A stretch of DNA of 64,000 nucleotides from Halarcobacter anaerophilus (GCF_006459125.1 NZ_CP041070.1:1364001-1428000), one strand, 5' to 3'. Shown: positions 1 to 8,771, counted from the first letter of the stretch. Numbers and translations are program-made. The notes: generated by a model not told the origin, from the letters alone.

Positions 1-984
1 TTTTTTGCATTTTTAAATAGAAAAAAAGATTTTGCAGAGCCTATTATTTTAAATTCAAAAGATGAATTCGGTCTTATGGCTAAAAGCATAAATAAAAATA
101 TTAAATCTATAGAAAAACTGCATTTAGAGTTATTTGAACTAAATACGCAACTTGAAAAAAAGGTTAACCAAAGAACTAAAGAGTTAAAAGAAGCAAATGA
201 ACAAATAACAAAATCAATAGATTTCGCAGCTATAATTCAACAGACTTTTAACTGTAAAGAAGAGAGAGTAAAAGATTTTTTTGATGATTATTTTATTTTA
301 TTAAATCAAAGAGAAAAGGTAGGCGGAGATATAATTTTATTTGAAAAAATAAATGAAGATGAATGTTTGCTTATGGATATAGATTGCACAAGTCACGGAG
401 TACCCGGTGCTTTTGTAACAATGATAGTAATAGCTTTACAAAGGCAGATATTAAAAGAGATAGAACTTGATAATACAGAAGCTCTTGATACCTCTTTAAT
501 TCTTAAACGATTTAATTATGAAATAAAACATCTTTTAGAACAAACATCAAAAAATTCTAAATCAAATGTAGGTTTTGACGGACAGATAGTTTATTATAAC
601 AGAGCGAAAAATATTCTAAAATTTTCCGGTGCAAGAAATGATATTGTTCTTTTTATTGACGGACAAATAAAGAGAATCAAAGGAGATAGGCACTCTGTAG
701 GTTATAAAAACAGCGATGAAAATTATGAATTTACCCAACATACCATAAATATAGAAAAAGATACTATTCTTTATATATACAGTGACGGCTTTACGGATCA
801 AATTGGAGGAAATAAATTAATTCCGTTTGGAAAAATGAGAACACTTAATATTTTGAAAAAGTGTTGGGGTAAAAAACTTCAAGAACAAAAAGAACATTTG
901 TTAAGAGCTTTGAAAAACTATAGGAAATCTTATGAACAAAACGATGATATCTCTTTTGTTGGATTAAGAATTAAAAAGAATTAA
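1..984 (+). CDS. SpoIIE/PP2C-type serine phosphatase, 5' end outside window
   Basis: The reading frame is open from base 1, so the gene starts upstream; an ATG at 76 lies inside the protein. The first ~35 visible residues (EPIILNSKDEFGLMAKSIN) look like the end of a HAMP domain, followed by a short coiled coil (about nt 110-210) and a PP2C-like SpoIIE phosphatase domain. Metal-binding acidic positions are seen in VGGD (about nt 325) and in DCTSHGVPGAFVTM (about nt 385-420). The family dephosphorylates serine/threonine of partner-switching proteins (anti-sigma antagonist or STAS type). A membrane sensor part probably lies upstream. Substrate unknown; no STAS or kinase gene is visible nearby. 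Confidence 0.85.
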   Translation, partial: FFAFLNRKKDFAEPIILNSKDEFGLMAKSINKNIKSIEKLHLELFELNTQLEKKVNQRTKELKEANEQITKSIDFAAIIQQTFNCKEERVKDFFDDYFILLNQREKVGGDIILFEKINEDECLLMDIDCTSHGVPGAFVTMIVIALQRQILKEIELDNTEALDTSLILKRFNYEIKHLLEQTSKNSKSNVGFDGQIVYYNRAKNILKFSGARNDIVLFIDGQIKRIKGDRHSVGYKNSDENYEFTQHTINIEKDTILYIYSDGFTDQIGGNKLIPFGKMRTLNILKKCWGKKLQEQKEHLLRALKNYRKSYEQNDDISFVGLRIKKN

Positions 985-1053
985 TTTAAAAATATCTATA
1001 AAGCTCAATTTTAGGACTATTTCTTTAATATAGTAAAAAAGATAGGTATATAA

Positions 1054-1893
1054 ATGGAATATTTTTTATCAAATAGAAATATAAAAGTTCCTAATATGAT
1101 TTATGGAACAGCTTGGAAAAAAGAAAAAACGGCATTATTTGTAGAACAAGCTTTATTAAGTGGATTTAAGGGAATTGATACTGCTTGTCAACCAAAACAT
1201 TATCAAGAAAACTTAGTAGGGCAGGGCTTGTTAAAAGCTTTTGAAAAAGGAGTAAAAAAAGAAGAGATATATCTTCAAACAAAATTTACTCCAATAGACG
1301 GGCAGGATAGAAATAATATGCCTTATTTGCTTAATGATTCTTTGGAAGTGCAAATTGAAAAATCTTTTGAAATCTCGAAAAAAAATCTAAAAACTGATTT
1401 TATAGACTCATATATTTTACACTCTCCTATTTTTCCCGGAAGCAAACTATTAAAAGCTTGGGAAGTAATGAGCAGTTTTTGTGAAAACACAGAAGTAGGG
1501 CAGTTGGGGATTAGCAATTGTTATGATTTGGATGTTTTGAAATATTTATATGAAAAAGTAGAAATAAAACCTTCTATTTTACAAAATAGATTTTTTGCAC
1601 AAACTTCTTATGATAAACAACTTAGACAATGGTGTACTGAAAGAGGAATTATATATGAAAGTTTTTGGTCTTTAACCGCAAATCCACATATTCTTGCAAG
1701 TACAGTCGTAAATAAACTCTCTTTAAAATATAAAAGAAGTGAAGCTTTGATTTTTTATAAGTATTTAAATCAAAGAAAAATAATCCCCCTAAACGGGACA
1801 ACATCTTTAGAACATATGAAAGATGATTTAAAAATTGCAGAATTTTCTTTAGAAGATAATGAATTAGAGAAAATCGATAAATTACTAGAATAG
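1054..1893 (+). CDS. Aldo/keto reductase family oxidoreductase
   Basis: A 279-residue TIM-barrel NAD(P)H-dependent reductase. The catalytic tetrad positions are recognisable: Asp in GIDTACQPKHY, Tyr just after it, Lys in LQTKFT and His in SYILHSP. Length is in the family range (270-330). Such enzymes reduce aldehydes and ketones in the cytoplasm; the substrate cannot be told from sequence. It stands alone on the plus strand, convergent with the thioredoxin-fold gene downstream. The stop codon lies inside the hairpin at 1886-1915. Confidence 0.85.
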   Translation: MEYFLSNRNIKVPNMIYGTAWKKEKTALFVEQALLSGFKGIDTACQPKHYQENLVGQGLLKAFEKGVKKEEIYLQTKFTPIDGQDRNNMPYLLNDSLEVQIEKSFEISKKNLKTDFIDSYILHSPIFPGSKLLKAWEVMSSFCENTEVGQLGISNCYDLDVLKYLYEKVEIKPSILQNRFFAQTSYDKQLRQWCTERGIIYESFWSLTANPHILASTVVNKLSLKYKRSEALIFYKYLNQRKIIPLNGTTSLEHMKDDLKIAEFSLEDNELEKIDKLLE

Positions 1894-1915
1894 ATTGTAA
1901 AAACAATCTATTCTA
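1886..1915. terminator. Convergent hairpin overlapping both stop codons
   Basis: A perfect 13-bp stem (TAGAATAGATTGT at 1886-1898, complement at 1903-1915) with a 4-nt AAAA loop. It contains the stop codons of both converging genes. No long T run follows on either strand, so intrinsic termination is inferred from position and symmetry. Confidence 0.55.
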
Positions 1916-2645
1916 AATCAACTCCATATTTTTGAAGTATTTTTACCCATGAAACTTTATTCCCTTCTTTGTCGAAAACTGTAGGTGTTCCTGCAACTGA
2001 GAGTTTAGATGCAAGTGCCATTTGTTCATCAAGTTTCTTTTGAAGTTTTTCCAGTTCTCCTGCTTTATATTTTCTATTTTTAAAAGCCGGGGTATCTTTT
2101 GTTGTTTCCGTCATTGCCTCTTTTGAAGCTTCATATCCTTTTTTACTCATTATATATAATGAAATATCTTTTGCATTTTTATGAAACGGTAAAGGGTAAA
2201 AGAATACTCTCATTTTTACTTTATCTTCAATTTTATCAAAATATGATTCAAATTTTTTACAATACGGGCATTCAGGATCCGTAAACAGTACATATTCATC
2301 TTTACCTTTTCCAAAAGTAAAAACCTCTTTTCCTAAAGTGCTTTTTAAATCAACCGGCATATCAGGTATCATAAGAGGCATACCTGTAGCTGTATCAACC
2401 ATTTCTCCTTGAATTAAAAATTTTTTATTTTTTGTAAGATAGATTTTATGCGGGTTATTTTGTACTGTAATATTTAAAAGATATACATCTCCCGCATCAA
2501 AAGCTCTATTTACTTTTATTTGAGCTTTTTTAAAAAGATCCAAAGACTCTAGATTTTTTGTTTGTTCCTTTGATAAAGGTGTAGCTGCATTTGCAACACT
2601 GATTACTGCTAATGCAATAAAGACTGTTTTTAAAAGTTTTAACAT
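1908..2645 (-). CDS. Periplasmic thiol:disulfide interchange protein, DsbC/DsbG-like
   Basis: 245 residues. The N-terminus (MLKLLKTVFIALAVISVANA) is a clear Sec signal peptide with an ANA cleavage site. The first ~105 residues resemble the small DsbC/G dimerisation region; the thioredoxin fold follows with the redox motif CPYC near residue 127 (FTDPECPYCKKF), and a cis-proline segment VAGTPTVF near residue 215. The family isomerises or reduces disulfides in periplasmic proteins. No DsbD partner is visible in this window. It could also be an oxidant of the DsbG kind; the motif alone does not decide. Confidence 0.85.
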   Translation of the reverse strand: MLKLLKTVFIALAVISVANAATPLSKEQTKNLESLDLFKKAQIKVNRAFDAGDVYLLNITVQNNPHKIYLTKNKKFLIQGEMVDTATGMPLMIPDMPVDLKSTLGKEVFTFGKGKDEYVLFTDPECPYCKKFESYFDKIEDKVKMRVFFYPLPFHKNAKDISLYIMSKKGYEASKEAMTETTKDTPAFKNRKYKAGELEKLQKKLDEQMALASKLSVAGTPTVFDKEGNKVSWVKILQKYGVDLE

Positions 2646-2733
2646 TCCTGTTCCTATTAATAAAGTTTGTAAAATAATACTATGTTTGTGTTTAGAAATC
2701 GTGAAGTTTTCATTATAGTAGTATTATTTTTTA

Positions 2734-3636
2734 TTATCCTATTAAGATATAAATAAAATATGTCGTAATAAATGAAATCAAAATTCCGTAACCCACAATT
2801 GCAGAACTTAATCTTGGAGCTAAGCCTGCCATTGAAGCAATTGCTCCTGCCGTAATCATAGGTGACATACCTGCTTCTAGTATTGAAACTACCGAAGCTT
2901 CACTATTCCAATTAAAGATTTTAGCAATTATAAAAGCAATTAAAGGTGCAAGCAGAAGTTTTACTATTAATGCCACGCTAAAAGGTTTTATCTCTTCTCT
3001 TGGAAGTTTAAACTTAAGCTGTAATCCAACTGCAACAAGAGCTATCGGAACAATAGTTGCGGCTAAATCTTTTAAAACTTCAGTTACTGTTTCATTAAAT
3101 TCAACACCCATTAGAAAAAGGGCGATAACCAAAGATAAAAAAGGAGGGAAAGTTAATACTTTATAAATAATTATTCTAAAACTAAGCTCGCTTTTTTTAG
3201 AATAAAAAGAAGCAATAAAAGTTCCGTAAATAGCTAAAGCAATAAAAGTTCCTAACTGATCGTAAATTAAAACATAAGGTAAGGCACTGTCTCCTAAATA
3301 TGCATTTATTACGGGGATACCTTGAAAAGATGAGTTTGTTAAAACTGCAACAAGCATAAGAGAACCCGTAACTTCTTTACTAAACTCAAAAATTTTTGAC
3401 AAATATAGGATTAAAAGAGCTGATACTGTCATAACACCCCAAGCAATGATTGCCGGAATTAAAGCTTCAATAGAGAAATGAAGTTTCGGTATTTGCAAAA
3501 GAATCATAGCCGGAAGAGAAATATTAATGGCAAACTGATTTAGTGTTATAGCTGCATCTTTTGAAAAGATTTGCAGTCTGTTTATGCCATAACCAATAAC
3601 GATACACAATAAAATTAATACAAAATTTTCCATCAC
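2734..3636 (-). CDS. AEC family transporter (auxin efflux carrier type permease)
   Basis: 300 residues, about ten hydrophobic segments in two halves, as in the AEC/MdcF-like permease family that moves small carboxylates or other anions across the inner membrane. Landmarks are the N-terminal helix with YGINRLQIFSKDAA and the mid-protein PVINAYLGDSALPYV. It overlaps the 3' end of the HxlR regulator by 4 nt, so the two are one transcription unit; a second Met immediately follows the first. The substrate is unknown; an operon with an HxlR regulator suggests it is induced together with, or controls exposure to, a toxic small molecule. Confidence 0.85.
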   Translation of the reverse strand: MMENFVLILLCIVIGYGINRLQIFSKDAAITLNQFAINISLPAMILLQIPKLHFSIEALIPAIIAWGVMTVSALLILYLSKIFEFSKEVTGSLMLVAVLTNSSFQGIPVINAYLGDSALPYVLIYDQLGTFIALAIYGTFIASFYSKKSELSFRIIIYKVLTFPPFLSLVIALFLMGVEFNETVTEVLKDLAATIVPIALVAVGLQLKFKLPREEIKPFSVALIVKLLLAPLIAFIIAKIFNWNSEASVVSILEAGMSPMITAGAIASMAGLAPRLSSAIVGYGILISFITTYFIYILIG

Positions 3637-4007
3637 TTTTTACTTAAATCTACATCACATGAATTTTCATCTGTTACTTTCCCGTGAGTTGAACTGTATA
3701 AAATTCCCCAATTATACATCTCTTCTAATACGGGTCTTAGTTTTTCTCCAACTTCTGTTAGAGAATAAACGACTTTAGGCGGAACCTCAGGGAATACTTC
3801 TCTGTTAATGATATTTTTTTCTTCAAGCTCTTTTAATTTGACCGTTAAAGTTTTCTGGGTTATTTCACTGATTATTTCGTGTAACTCTTTAAATCTTTTG
3901 TTGCCATCTAATAAGTGCCAGATAATAGATAATTTCCATCTGTCATTAAAAATATCCAAGGTGACTGCAACCGAGCATTTATACTCTTTGTTATTTATAA
4001 TATACAT
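3633..4007 (-). CDS. HxlR family transcriptional regulator
   Basis: A 124-residue winged-helix protein with the HxlR signature: CSVAVTLDIFNDRWKLSIIW, then RFKELHEIISEITQKTLTV as recognition helix and a Y-S-L-T-E wing end. I place the start at 4007 because GGAG sits 8 nt upstream; an in-frame ATG at 4055 would add 16 residues without a better ribosome site and would cover the operator-like repeat. HxlR members such as YodB and HypR sense quinones, aldehydes or disulfide stress, often by a Cys near the N-terminus; here Cys is at about residue 8. It is divergent from the EamA-mdaB-nitroreductase-OYE genes and probably controls both sides. Confidence 0.88.
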   Translation of the reverse strand: MYIINNKEYKCSVAVTLDIFNDRWKLSIIWHLLDGNKRFKELHEIISEITQKTLTVKLKELEEKNIINREVFPEVPPKVVYSLTEVGEKLRPVLEEMYNWGILYSSTHGKVTDENSCDVDLSKK

Positions 4008-4054
4008 AATAATACTCCATTTTTTTATTATACCATAAAGATAATAAATCTTCA

Positions 4055-4076
4055 TTACTTACCTAAAGTAAAGTAA
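4055..4076. promoter_or_regulatory. Candidate HxlR operator in the divergent intergenic region
   Basis: Near-perfect inverted repeat TTACTTAC (4055-4062) and GTAAAGTAA (4068-4076), one base longer on the right arm, lying between the HxlR start (4007) and the EamA start (4139). Position and symmetry fit an autoregulatory operator acting on both promoters; binding is inferred. Confidence 0.45.
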
Positions 4077-4138
4077 GGGTATTTTAAGTTTACATGAAAT
4101 ATAATTTCCAATGCATATCGCAAAAATTAAGGAATTTT

Positions 4139-5044
4139 ATGAAAAAAAAAGATGATAAAACAATATATTTTATAGGAATGATTGTTGCAATGCTCATTTG
4201 GGGCGTAGCATGGCCTTCAGGTAAAGCAACTGCAGAACATTCTAATGCCGAGGTGGCAGCATTTTGGCGATATGCAATCTCTTTTATAACTATTATTCCT
4301 GTAATTTGGTATATGAAAACTCCTCTTAAAACAGATAAAATAGGAGCTTTGTATATGATAATTGCAGGTCTTCTAATTTCACTTTTTAATTATCTGTTTT
4401 TTGCAGGTTTATCTCATGGTGAAGCCGGTTACGGAGGAACAATGGTAACAGCAATTTCTCCTATTTTAACTTATCTTCTGTCAATTACGGTTTTTAGAAC
4501 AAAGGTAAATACAAAACAGGTTATAGCTTTAAGTATAGGTATCTTCGCAGCAGTAATTCTTCTAAAAATTCCTTTTGAAGGTTTAGGTTTTTTAAATCTT
4601 AACAGTTCATATTTTTTAGAGTGTGCCGTTGTATGGTCGGTTGTAACTATAATTGCTCAAAAGGCTTCAAAAAGAGTTGACCCAATGTTTTATACTTTGA
4701 TTGTATTTGGGATTACAGGTTTAACTAATATGTTTTTTGCTCTGCCTTACCACCCTTTTGAAATTAGTAAGTTTGATAGTGTTTTTTGGTGGAATATTCT
4801 TTTTATAGGAGTCTTGGCTGGTACTTTTAGCACAGCTTTATTTTTTATATCTGCAAGCAAAATAGGAGCTCATCAAACAGGGGTTTTTATGTTTATTGTT
4901 CCTGTAGGTGCTATTGTTTCAAGTTGGTTTATCTATAATGAAAATATTGTATTATCGACCGTAGTCGGGTGTGTTTTAGCTTTTGTTGCCGTCGTGCTTT
5001 TTAACTCGAAAAGAGGTTTAAGAAAAAAAGCTCAGGTAATTTAA
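4139..5044 (+). CDS. EamA/DMT family transporter
   Basis: 301 residues from the chosen ATG, with about ten membrane helices in two EamA repeats, typical of drug/metabolite exporters (RhaT/YdcZ/RarD-like). I prefer 4139 over an ATG at 4094 because AAGGA lies 5 nt before it and the extra 15 residues are not conserved-looking. First gene of a plus-strand run: MdaB quinone reductase starts 19 nt after its stop. Probable efflux of a small organic compound, cargo unknown; the neighbourhood suggests a quinone or electrophile-related substrate. Confidence 0.85.
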   Translation: MKKKDDKTIYFIGMIVAMLIWGVAWPSGKATAEHSNAEVAAFWRYAISFITIIPVIWYMKTPLKTDKIGALYMIIAGLLISLFNYLFFAGLSHGEAGYGGTMVTAISPILTYLLSITVFRTKVNTKQVIALSIGIFAAVILLKIPFEGLGFLNLNSSYFLECAVVWSVVTIIAQKASKRVDPMFYTLIVFGITGLTNMFFALPYHPFEISKFDSVFWWNILFIGVLAGTFSTALFFISASKIGAHQTGVFMFIVPVGAIVSSWFIYNENIVLSTVVGCVLAFVAVVLFNSKRGLRKKAQVI

Positions 5045-5063
5045 ATTTTATATGGAGGTTATT

Positions 5064-5645
5064 ATGAAAAAAGTTTTGATTTTAAATGGACATCAATATT
5101 ATAAAGGTCCTGCAAACGGTGAGTTGACGGGACATATTATTGAAAAAGCGAAAGAGTTTTTTTCAAAAAACGGTTTTGAAGTTAAATATACTCATATTGA
5201 AAAAGGGTATGATGTAAAAGAAGAGTGTGAAAAGTTTCAATGGGCTGATTATGTATTATTACAATATCCGGTTTACTGGATGGGCGTACCTTGGATAACA
5301 AAAAAATATTTTGATGAATCTTTTACTCAAGGAGTTCATTATGAAAGCGACGGAAGAAGTAGAAATGATGCTTCTAAAAGATATGGAAGCGGAGGCTTAT
5401 TAAAAGGTAAAAAATATATGTTATCTTTAACTTACAACTGTCCTACAAGTGAGTTTAGTGCCAAAGATGGATTTTTCGACGGTTTGAGTTTAGATGAAGC
5501 AAATATTGCTACTCATAAAATATTTCAATTTTGTGGACTAAAACCTTTGGAAACTTATTCTGTTCATGATATTTTCAAAGGGGATTTGGATTTAGATTCT
5601 GAGTTGAAAAAATTCGAATCGGTATTAAGTAAAAATTTTTTATAA
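5064..5645 (+). CDS. mdaB: NAD(P)H:quinone oxidoreductase MdaB
   Basis: 193 residues from ATG 5064 (GGAGG 6 nt upstream), exactly the length of Escherichia coli MdaB as I recall it. Flavodoxin-like fold with N-terminal VLILNGHQYYKG (FAD phosphate region), WADYVLLQYPVYWMGVPW and GSGGLLKGKKYMLSLTYN, all diagnostic for the MdaB branch of the NQO1-like family. It carries out two-electron reduction of quinones, avoiding semiquinone radicals. Between an exporter and a nitroreductase in a co-directional block downstream of an HxlR regulator, which fits quinone detoxification. Confidence 0.92.
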   Translation: MKKVLILNGHQYYKGPANGELTGHIIEKAKEFFSKNGFEVKYTHIEKGYDVKEECEKFQWADYVLLQYPVYWMGVPWITKKYFDESFTQGVHYESDGRSRNDASKRYGSGGLLKGKKYMLSLTYNCPTSEFSAKDGFFDGLSLDEANIATHKIFQFCGLKPLETYSVHDIFKGDLDLDSELKKFESVLSKNFL

Positions 5646-5692
5646 AGTTATTTTGATTTAAAATTATAAGATTAAATATAAAGGATAGACAT

Positions 5693-6328
5693 ATGGACAA
5701 AACTTTTATGGAAGCTATGGATTTCAGACATGCTTGTAAAATTTTTGATGAAACAAAAAAAATAAGTGATGAGGATATGAAATTTATCCTTGAAGTGGCA
5801 AGAAAATCTCCAAGCTCTTTCGGGCAAGAGGGATGGAAATTTTTGGTTATCACAAATGAAGAGCTAAAAGCAAAATTAAGACCTTTTTGCTGGGATCAGC
5901 CGCAAGTTACTACTTGCTCTCATTTAGTAATTGTTTTAGGTGCCGTTGAAGCATTAAAACCTTCAAGTAAAGTTCCTGCCAAAAGATTCGGAAGAAGAGA
6001 ATTGCCTCAAGAAAAAATTGATGCCTATGTCGAACTTTATGAAAATCATCTAAAAACAACAGGAGTTTTAGATAATGATAAGACACTGTTTGCATGGAGT
6101 GCAAGACAAACGTATATAGCAGCAGGAAATATGATGACGGCAGCTGCAACAAAAGGGATTGATTCTTGTCCTATTGAAGGTTTTGAAAAAGAGAAAGTAG
6201 AAGAAGTTTTAGGACTTGATACTTCTAAATATCAATTATCTTTGGTTTTACCTTTCGGATATAGAATTAATCCTCAATCAACTCAAATGAGATTAGCATT
6301 TGATGAAGTAGTCGAGTTTATAAAATAA
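5693..6328 (+). CDS. Nitroreductase family NAD(P)H-dependent flavoprotein (NfsB-like)
   Basis: 211 residues. N-terminal FRHACKIFD and RKSPSSFGQEGWKF are the FMN-binding nitroreductase signatures; the C-terminal half has IAAGNMMTAAATKGIDSCPIEGF, typical of NfsB/YdgI-type enzymes. The fold binds FMN as a homodimer and reduces nitro-aromatics, quinones or enones with NAD(P)H. It lies 48 nt after mdaB and 11 nt before the old-yellow-enzyme gene, in the same orientation. RBS AAAGGA before ATG 5693. Confidence 0.9.
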   Translation: MDKTFMEAMDFRHACKIFDETKKISDEDMKFILEVARKSPSSFGQEGWKFLVITNEELKAKLRPFCWDQPQVTTCSHLVIVLGAVEALKPSSKVPAKRFGRRELPQEKIDAYVELYENHLKTTGVLDNDKTLFAWSARQTYIAAGNMMTAAATKGIDSCPIEGFEKEKVEEVLGLDTSKYQLSLVLPFGYRINPQSTQMRLAFDEVVEFIK

Positions 6329-6338
6329 AGGATAAATA

Positions 6339-7367
6339 ATGAGCCGATTTTTTCAAAAAGCAAATATAGGGAAGATGCAACTTAATAATAGAATAATAAT
6401 GGCACCTATGTGTATGTATAAAAGTGATAATAGCGGAAAAGTAAAGAATTTCCATCATTTTCATTACACCGCAAGAGCTTTAGGGAAAATCGGTTTGATA
6501 ATAGTTGAAGCTACAGCAATAGAACCAAGAGGAAGAATATCGAATAATGATTTGGGACTTTGGGAAAAATCTCAAATAAAAGGGCATAAAAAGTTAGTTG
6601 ATAGTTGCCATAAATTTGGTTCTAAAATAGCTTTGCAAATTGCACATGCAGGAAGAAAATCTATTGTAAAAGAGACTACGCCTATTGCTCCTTCTAAAAT
6701 AATCTTTTCAAAAAACTTACCGTGTAAGATGCCAAATAGTATGGATTCTTATGATATTGAAGATATTAAGAAAAAATTCGTAAAAACCGCAAAAAGAGCA
6801 AAAAAAGCGGGATATGATGCAGTTGAACTTCATGCAGCCCACGGATATCTGCTTTGTGAATTTCTATCTAGTTTAACTAATAAAAGAGAAGATACTTACG
6901 GTGGAAGTTTAGAGAACAGATGCAGACTAACTGTTGAAATAGCAAAACTTATAAAACAAAAAGTTGGCTTGCCTCTTTTAGTCAGAATAAGTGCGGATGA
7001 ATGGATGAATGAAGGATGGAATATAGAAGATTCCGTTTATTTATCAAAAGAGTTAGAAAAAGTGGGAGTTGATGCTATTCACGTATCAGCCGGAGGAAAT
7101 CAAGAAGTAGTAGATAATATGCCTGAAATAAAACCTTTATATCAATGCCATTATGCAAAAAAAATAAAAGAGAGTGTAAATATCCCTGTGATTGCAGTCG
7201 GTTTTATTACAACGCCTCATGAATGTGAAGAGATATTAAATAATAATGTTTCTGATTTTGTCGCCTTAGGAAGAGAACTTTTGCGAAATCCAAACTTTAT
7301 CTTTAACGCGGCACAAGAATTAAATGAAAGAGATTTTATTGAAAGCTCTTATTTAAGAGCTTACTAA
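6339..7367 (+). CDS. NADH:flavin oxidoreductase, old yellow enzyme (YqjM/NamA-like)
   Basis: 342 residues, (beta/alpha)8 barrel with FMN. Seen motifs: NRIIMAPMCMYKS at the N-terminus (Cys near residue 25 as in YqjM-class), IAHAGRKS, the active-site AVELHAAHGYLL (substrate-binding His residues), SSLTNKREDTYGGSLENR and a phosphate-binding VALGRELLRNP at the C-terminus. The family reduces the C=C bond of alpha,beta-unsaturated carbonyls and related electrophiles. Last gene of the exporter-quinone reductase-nitroreductase-OYE run. Confidence 0.92.
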   Translation: MSRFFQKANIGKMQLNNRIIMAPMCMYKSDNSGKVKNFHHFHYTARALGKIGLIIVEATAIEPRGRISNNDLGLWEKSQIKGHKKLVDSCHKFGSKIALQIAHAGRKSIVKETTPIAPSKIIFSKNLPCKMPNSMDSYDIEDIKKKFVKTAKRAKKAGYDAVELHAAHGYLLCEFLSSLTNKREDTYGGSLENRCRLTVEIAKLIKQKVGLPLLVRISADEWMNEGWNIEDSVYLSKELEKVGVDAIHVSAGGNQEVVDNMPEIKPLYQCHYAKKIKESVNIPVIAVGFITTPHECEEILNNNVSDFVALGRELLRNPNFIFNAAQELNERDFIESSYLRAY

Positions 7368-7370
7368 TTT

Positions 7371-7390
7371 AAGGTTTTAGAAAAAACCTT
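7371..7390. terminator. Bidirectional intrinsic terminator
   Basis: 8-bp stem AAGGTTTT/AAAACCTT with AGAA loop, followed on the plus strand by ATTTTAG. It lies between the converging OYE (stop 7367) and rhodanese (stop 7394) genes. Confidence 0.65.
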
Positions 7391-7393
7391 ATT

Positions 7394-7726
7394 TTAGCAT
7401 CCACAAAGAGTCTCTTTATTTTTTTCTTTTGAAGTTTCGTGTCCATCTCTTTTCCACCAACTTAAACCTCCTATAAGCTCTTTTGTCTTAAATCCCAACT
7501 TTGCTATATTTAAAGCTCCTTTTGTGGAACCGTTGCAGCCAATGCCGTCACAATAACATATATATATAAATTGTTTGTCTAAGTTTTTTGTTGTCTCTTC
7601 ATTCATTGTTCTATGGGGGAAATTTATTGCACCTTTTATATGTTCTTTATTAAAAGCTTGAGACAAATCCCATGAATCTATCTCATACTTTAATTTGTTT
7701 TCATAATATTCAATTTGATTTTCCAT
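7394..7726 (-). CDS. Rhodanese-like sulfurtransferase domain protein
   Basis: 110 residues, a single rhodanese fold. GAINFPHRTMN marks the CH2A/substrate region and YICYCDGIGCNGSTKGA holds the expected active-site loop: Cys at the start of CDGIGCN with a second Cys five residues later, a form seen in small cytoplasmic rhodaneses. Likely transfers sulfane sulfur to an acceptor; acceptor unknown. Single-gene unit, AAAGGA ribosome site before ATG 7726. The C-terminus ends CGC. Confidence 0.85.
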   Translation of the reverse strand: MENQIEYYENKLKYEIDSWDLSQAFNKEHIKGAINFPHRTMNEETTKNLDKQFIYICYCDGIGCNGSTKGALNIAKLGFKTKELIGGLSWWKRDGHETSKEKNKETLCGC

Positions 7727-7843
7727 AAAAATCCTTTTTTCTTTTTATTCTAGCAAGTAAAAAAGATAAAATCTACACATTTAATGAGATAAAAATTGTC
7801 ATTTCTTGCTAAAAAAAACAATATTTTTTGCTAAAATATATTT

Positions 7844-8686
7844 ATGGTTAAAAAAAGTACAAATTTAAAACGAAGTAAAATTGCAAATGATTTAATGAGT
7901 TATATTTTTGATAATATTCAAACGGATATTAATTTAGATTATCTTTCAGAAGAGTTTAATATAAACAAATTCCATCTTCACCGTATTTTTAAAGAACAAA
8001 TGGGTACATCTATTTACGAAACAATAAAATCAATACGTTTACAAAAAGCCTCAAATATATTAATTACAAATAGATATTCAACTATTACGGAAATAGCAAA
8101 TATGTGCGGATATAGTTCTCAAACTTCATTTATAAGAGCTTTTAAACAAAGGTTTAATCAAACTCCAAAATATTGGAGAAATGGAGGATATAAAGAGTAT
8201 TCTAATAAAATTTTAAAGCAAAATTTTGATGATAACTGCCAACTTGATTTTAGCAGTTTAAAAAGAAAACTTGTAAAAGTAGTTCCTAGAATGGCTTATT
8301 ATCTGAGACAAAAAGGGTATACAAAAAATTATAGAGAGATTTGGGAAAAGATGACGGCATGGATTTATACAAACAATATAAAAGAGTATGAACAGATTGG
8401 AATTTATCATGATAACCCAACTATTACGCCTTTGCAAAATTGTGATTATGTAGCCTGCGTTGTTCCTAAAGTTAAAAATCTTAATTTATCAAATACCAAT
8501 CTTCCTATGTTGGAAATTCAAGAGTGCTTGTGTATAACTTTCGATATAGAAGGAACTCATAATGATATTTTAAAACTTGCCCAATGGGTATATCAAGAAT
8601 GGCTGCCAAATAGCGGATATGAAAAAATTACGATACCTACGTATATGATTTTGAAAAAAATGATATTTTTGAAGATAATCCAATAG
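7844..8686 (+). CDS. AraC family regulator with GyrI-like effector domain, 3' end frameshifted
   Basis: 280 residues as read. Residues ~12-115 carry two helix-turn-helix motifs of AraC type (YLSEEFNINKFHLHRIFKEQ and ITEIANMCGYSSQTSFIRAF), followed by a GyrI/SOUL-like small-molecule domain (KLVKVVPRMAYYLRQKGYTK onward). The normal end of the GyrI domain is missing in this frame: the protein runs into MILKKMIFLKIIQ. In the frame shifted by one base, a sensible end (YDFEKND ... GTYYVPVKYI) continues to TAA at 8722-8724. A one-base loss near the A6 run at 8622-8627 would explain it. May be a real mutation, a phase-variable tract or a sequencing error. Confidence 0.82.
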   Translation: MVKKSTNLKRSKIANDLMSYIFDNIQTDINLDYLSEEFNINKFHLHRIFKEQMGTSIYETIKSIRLQKASNILITNRYSTITEIANMCGYSSQTSFIRAFKQRFNQTPKYWRNGGYKEYSNKILKQNFDDNCQLDFSSLKRKLVKVVPRMAYYLRQKGYTKNYREIWEKMTAWIYTNNIKEYEQIGIYHDNPTITPLQNCDYVACVVPKVKNLNLSNTNLPMLEIQECLCITFDIEGTHNDILKLAQWVYQEWLPNSGYEKITIPTYMILKKMIFLKIIQ

Positions 8687-8771
8687 TAAAAGGAACTTAT
8701 TATGTTCCTGTTAAATATATCTAAAATTTTAATTTAGTTTTCTCTTTTATAATCAATTACTTTTCTTATGA

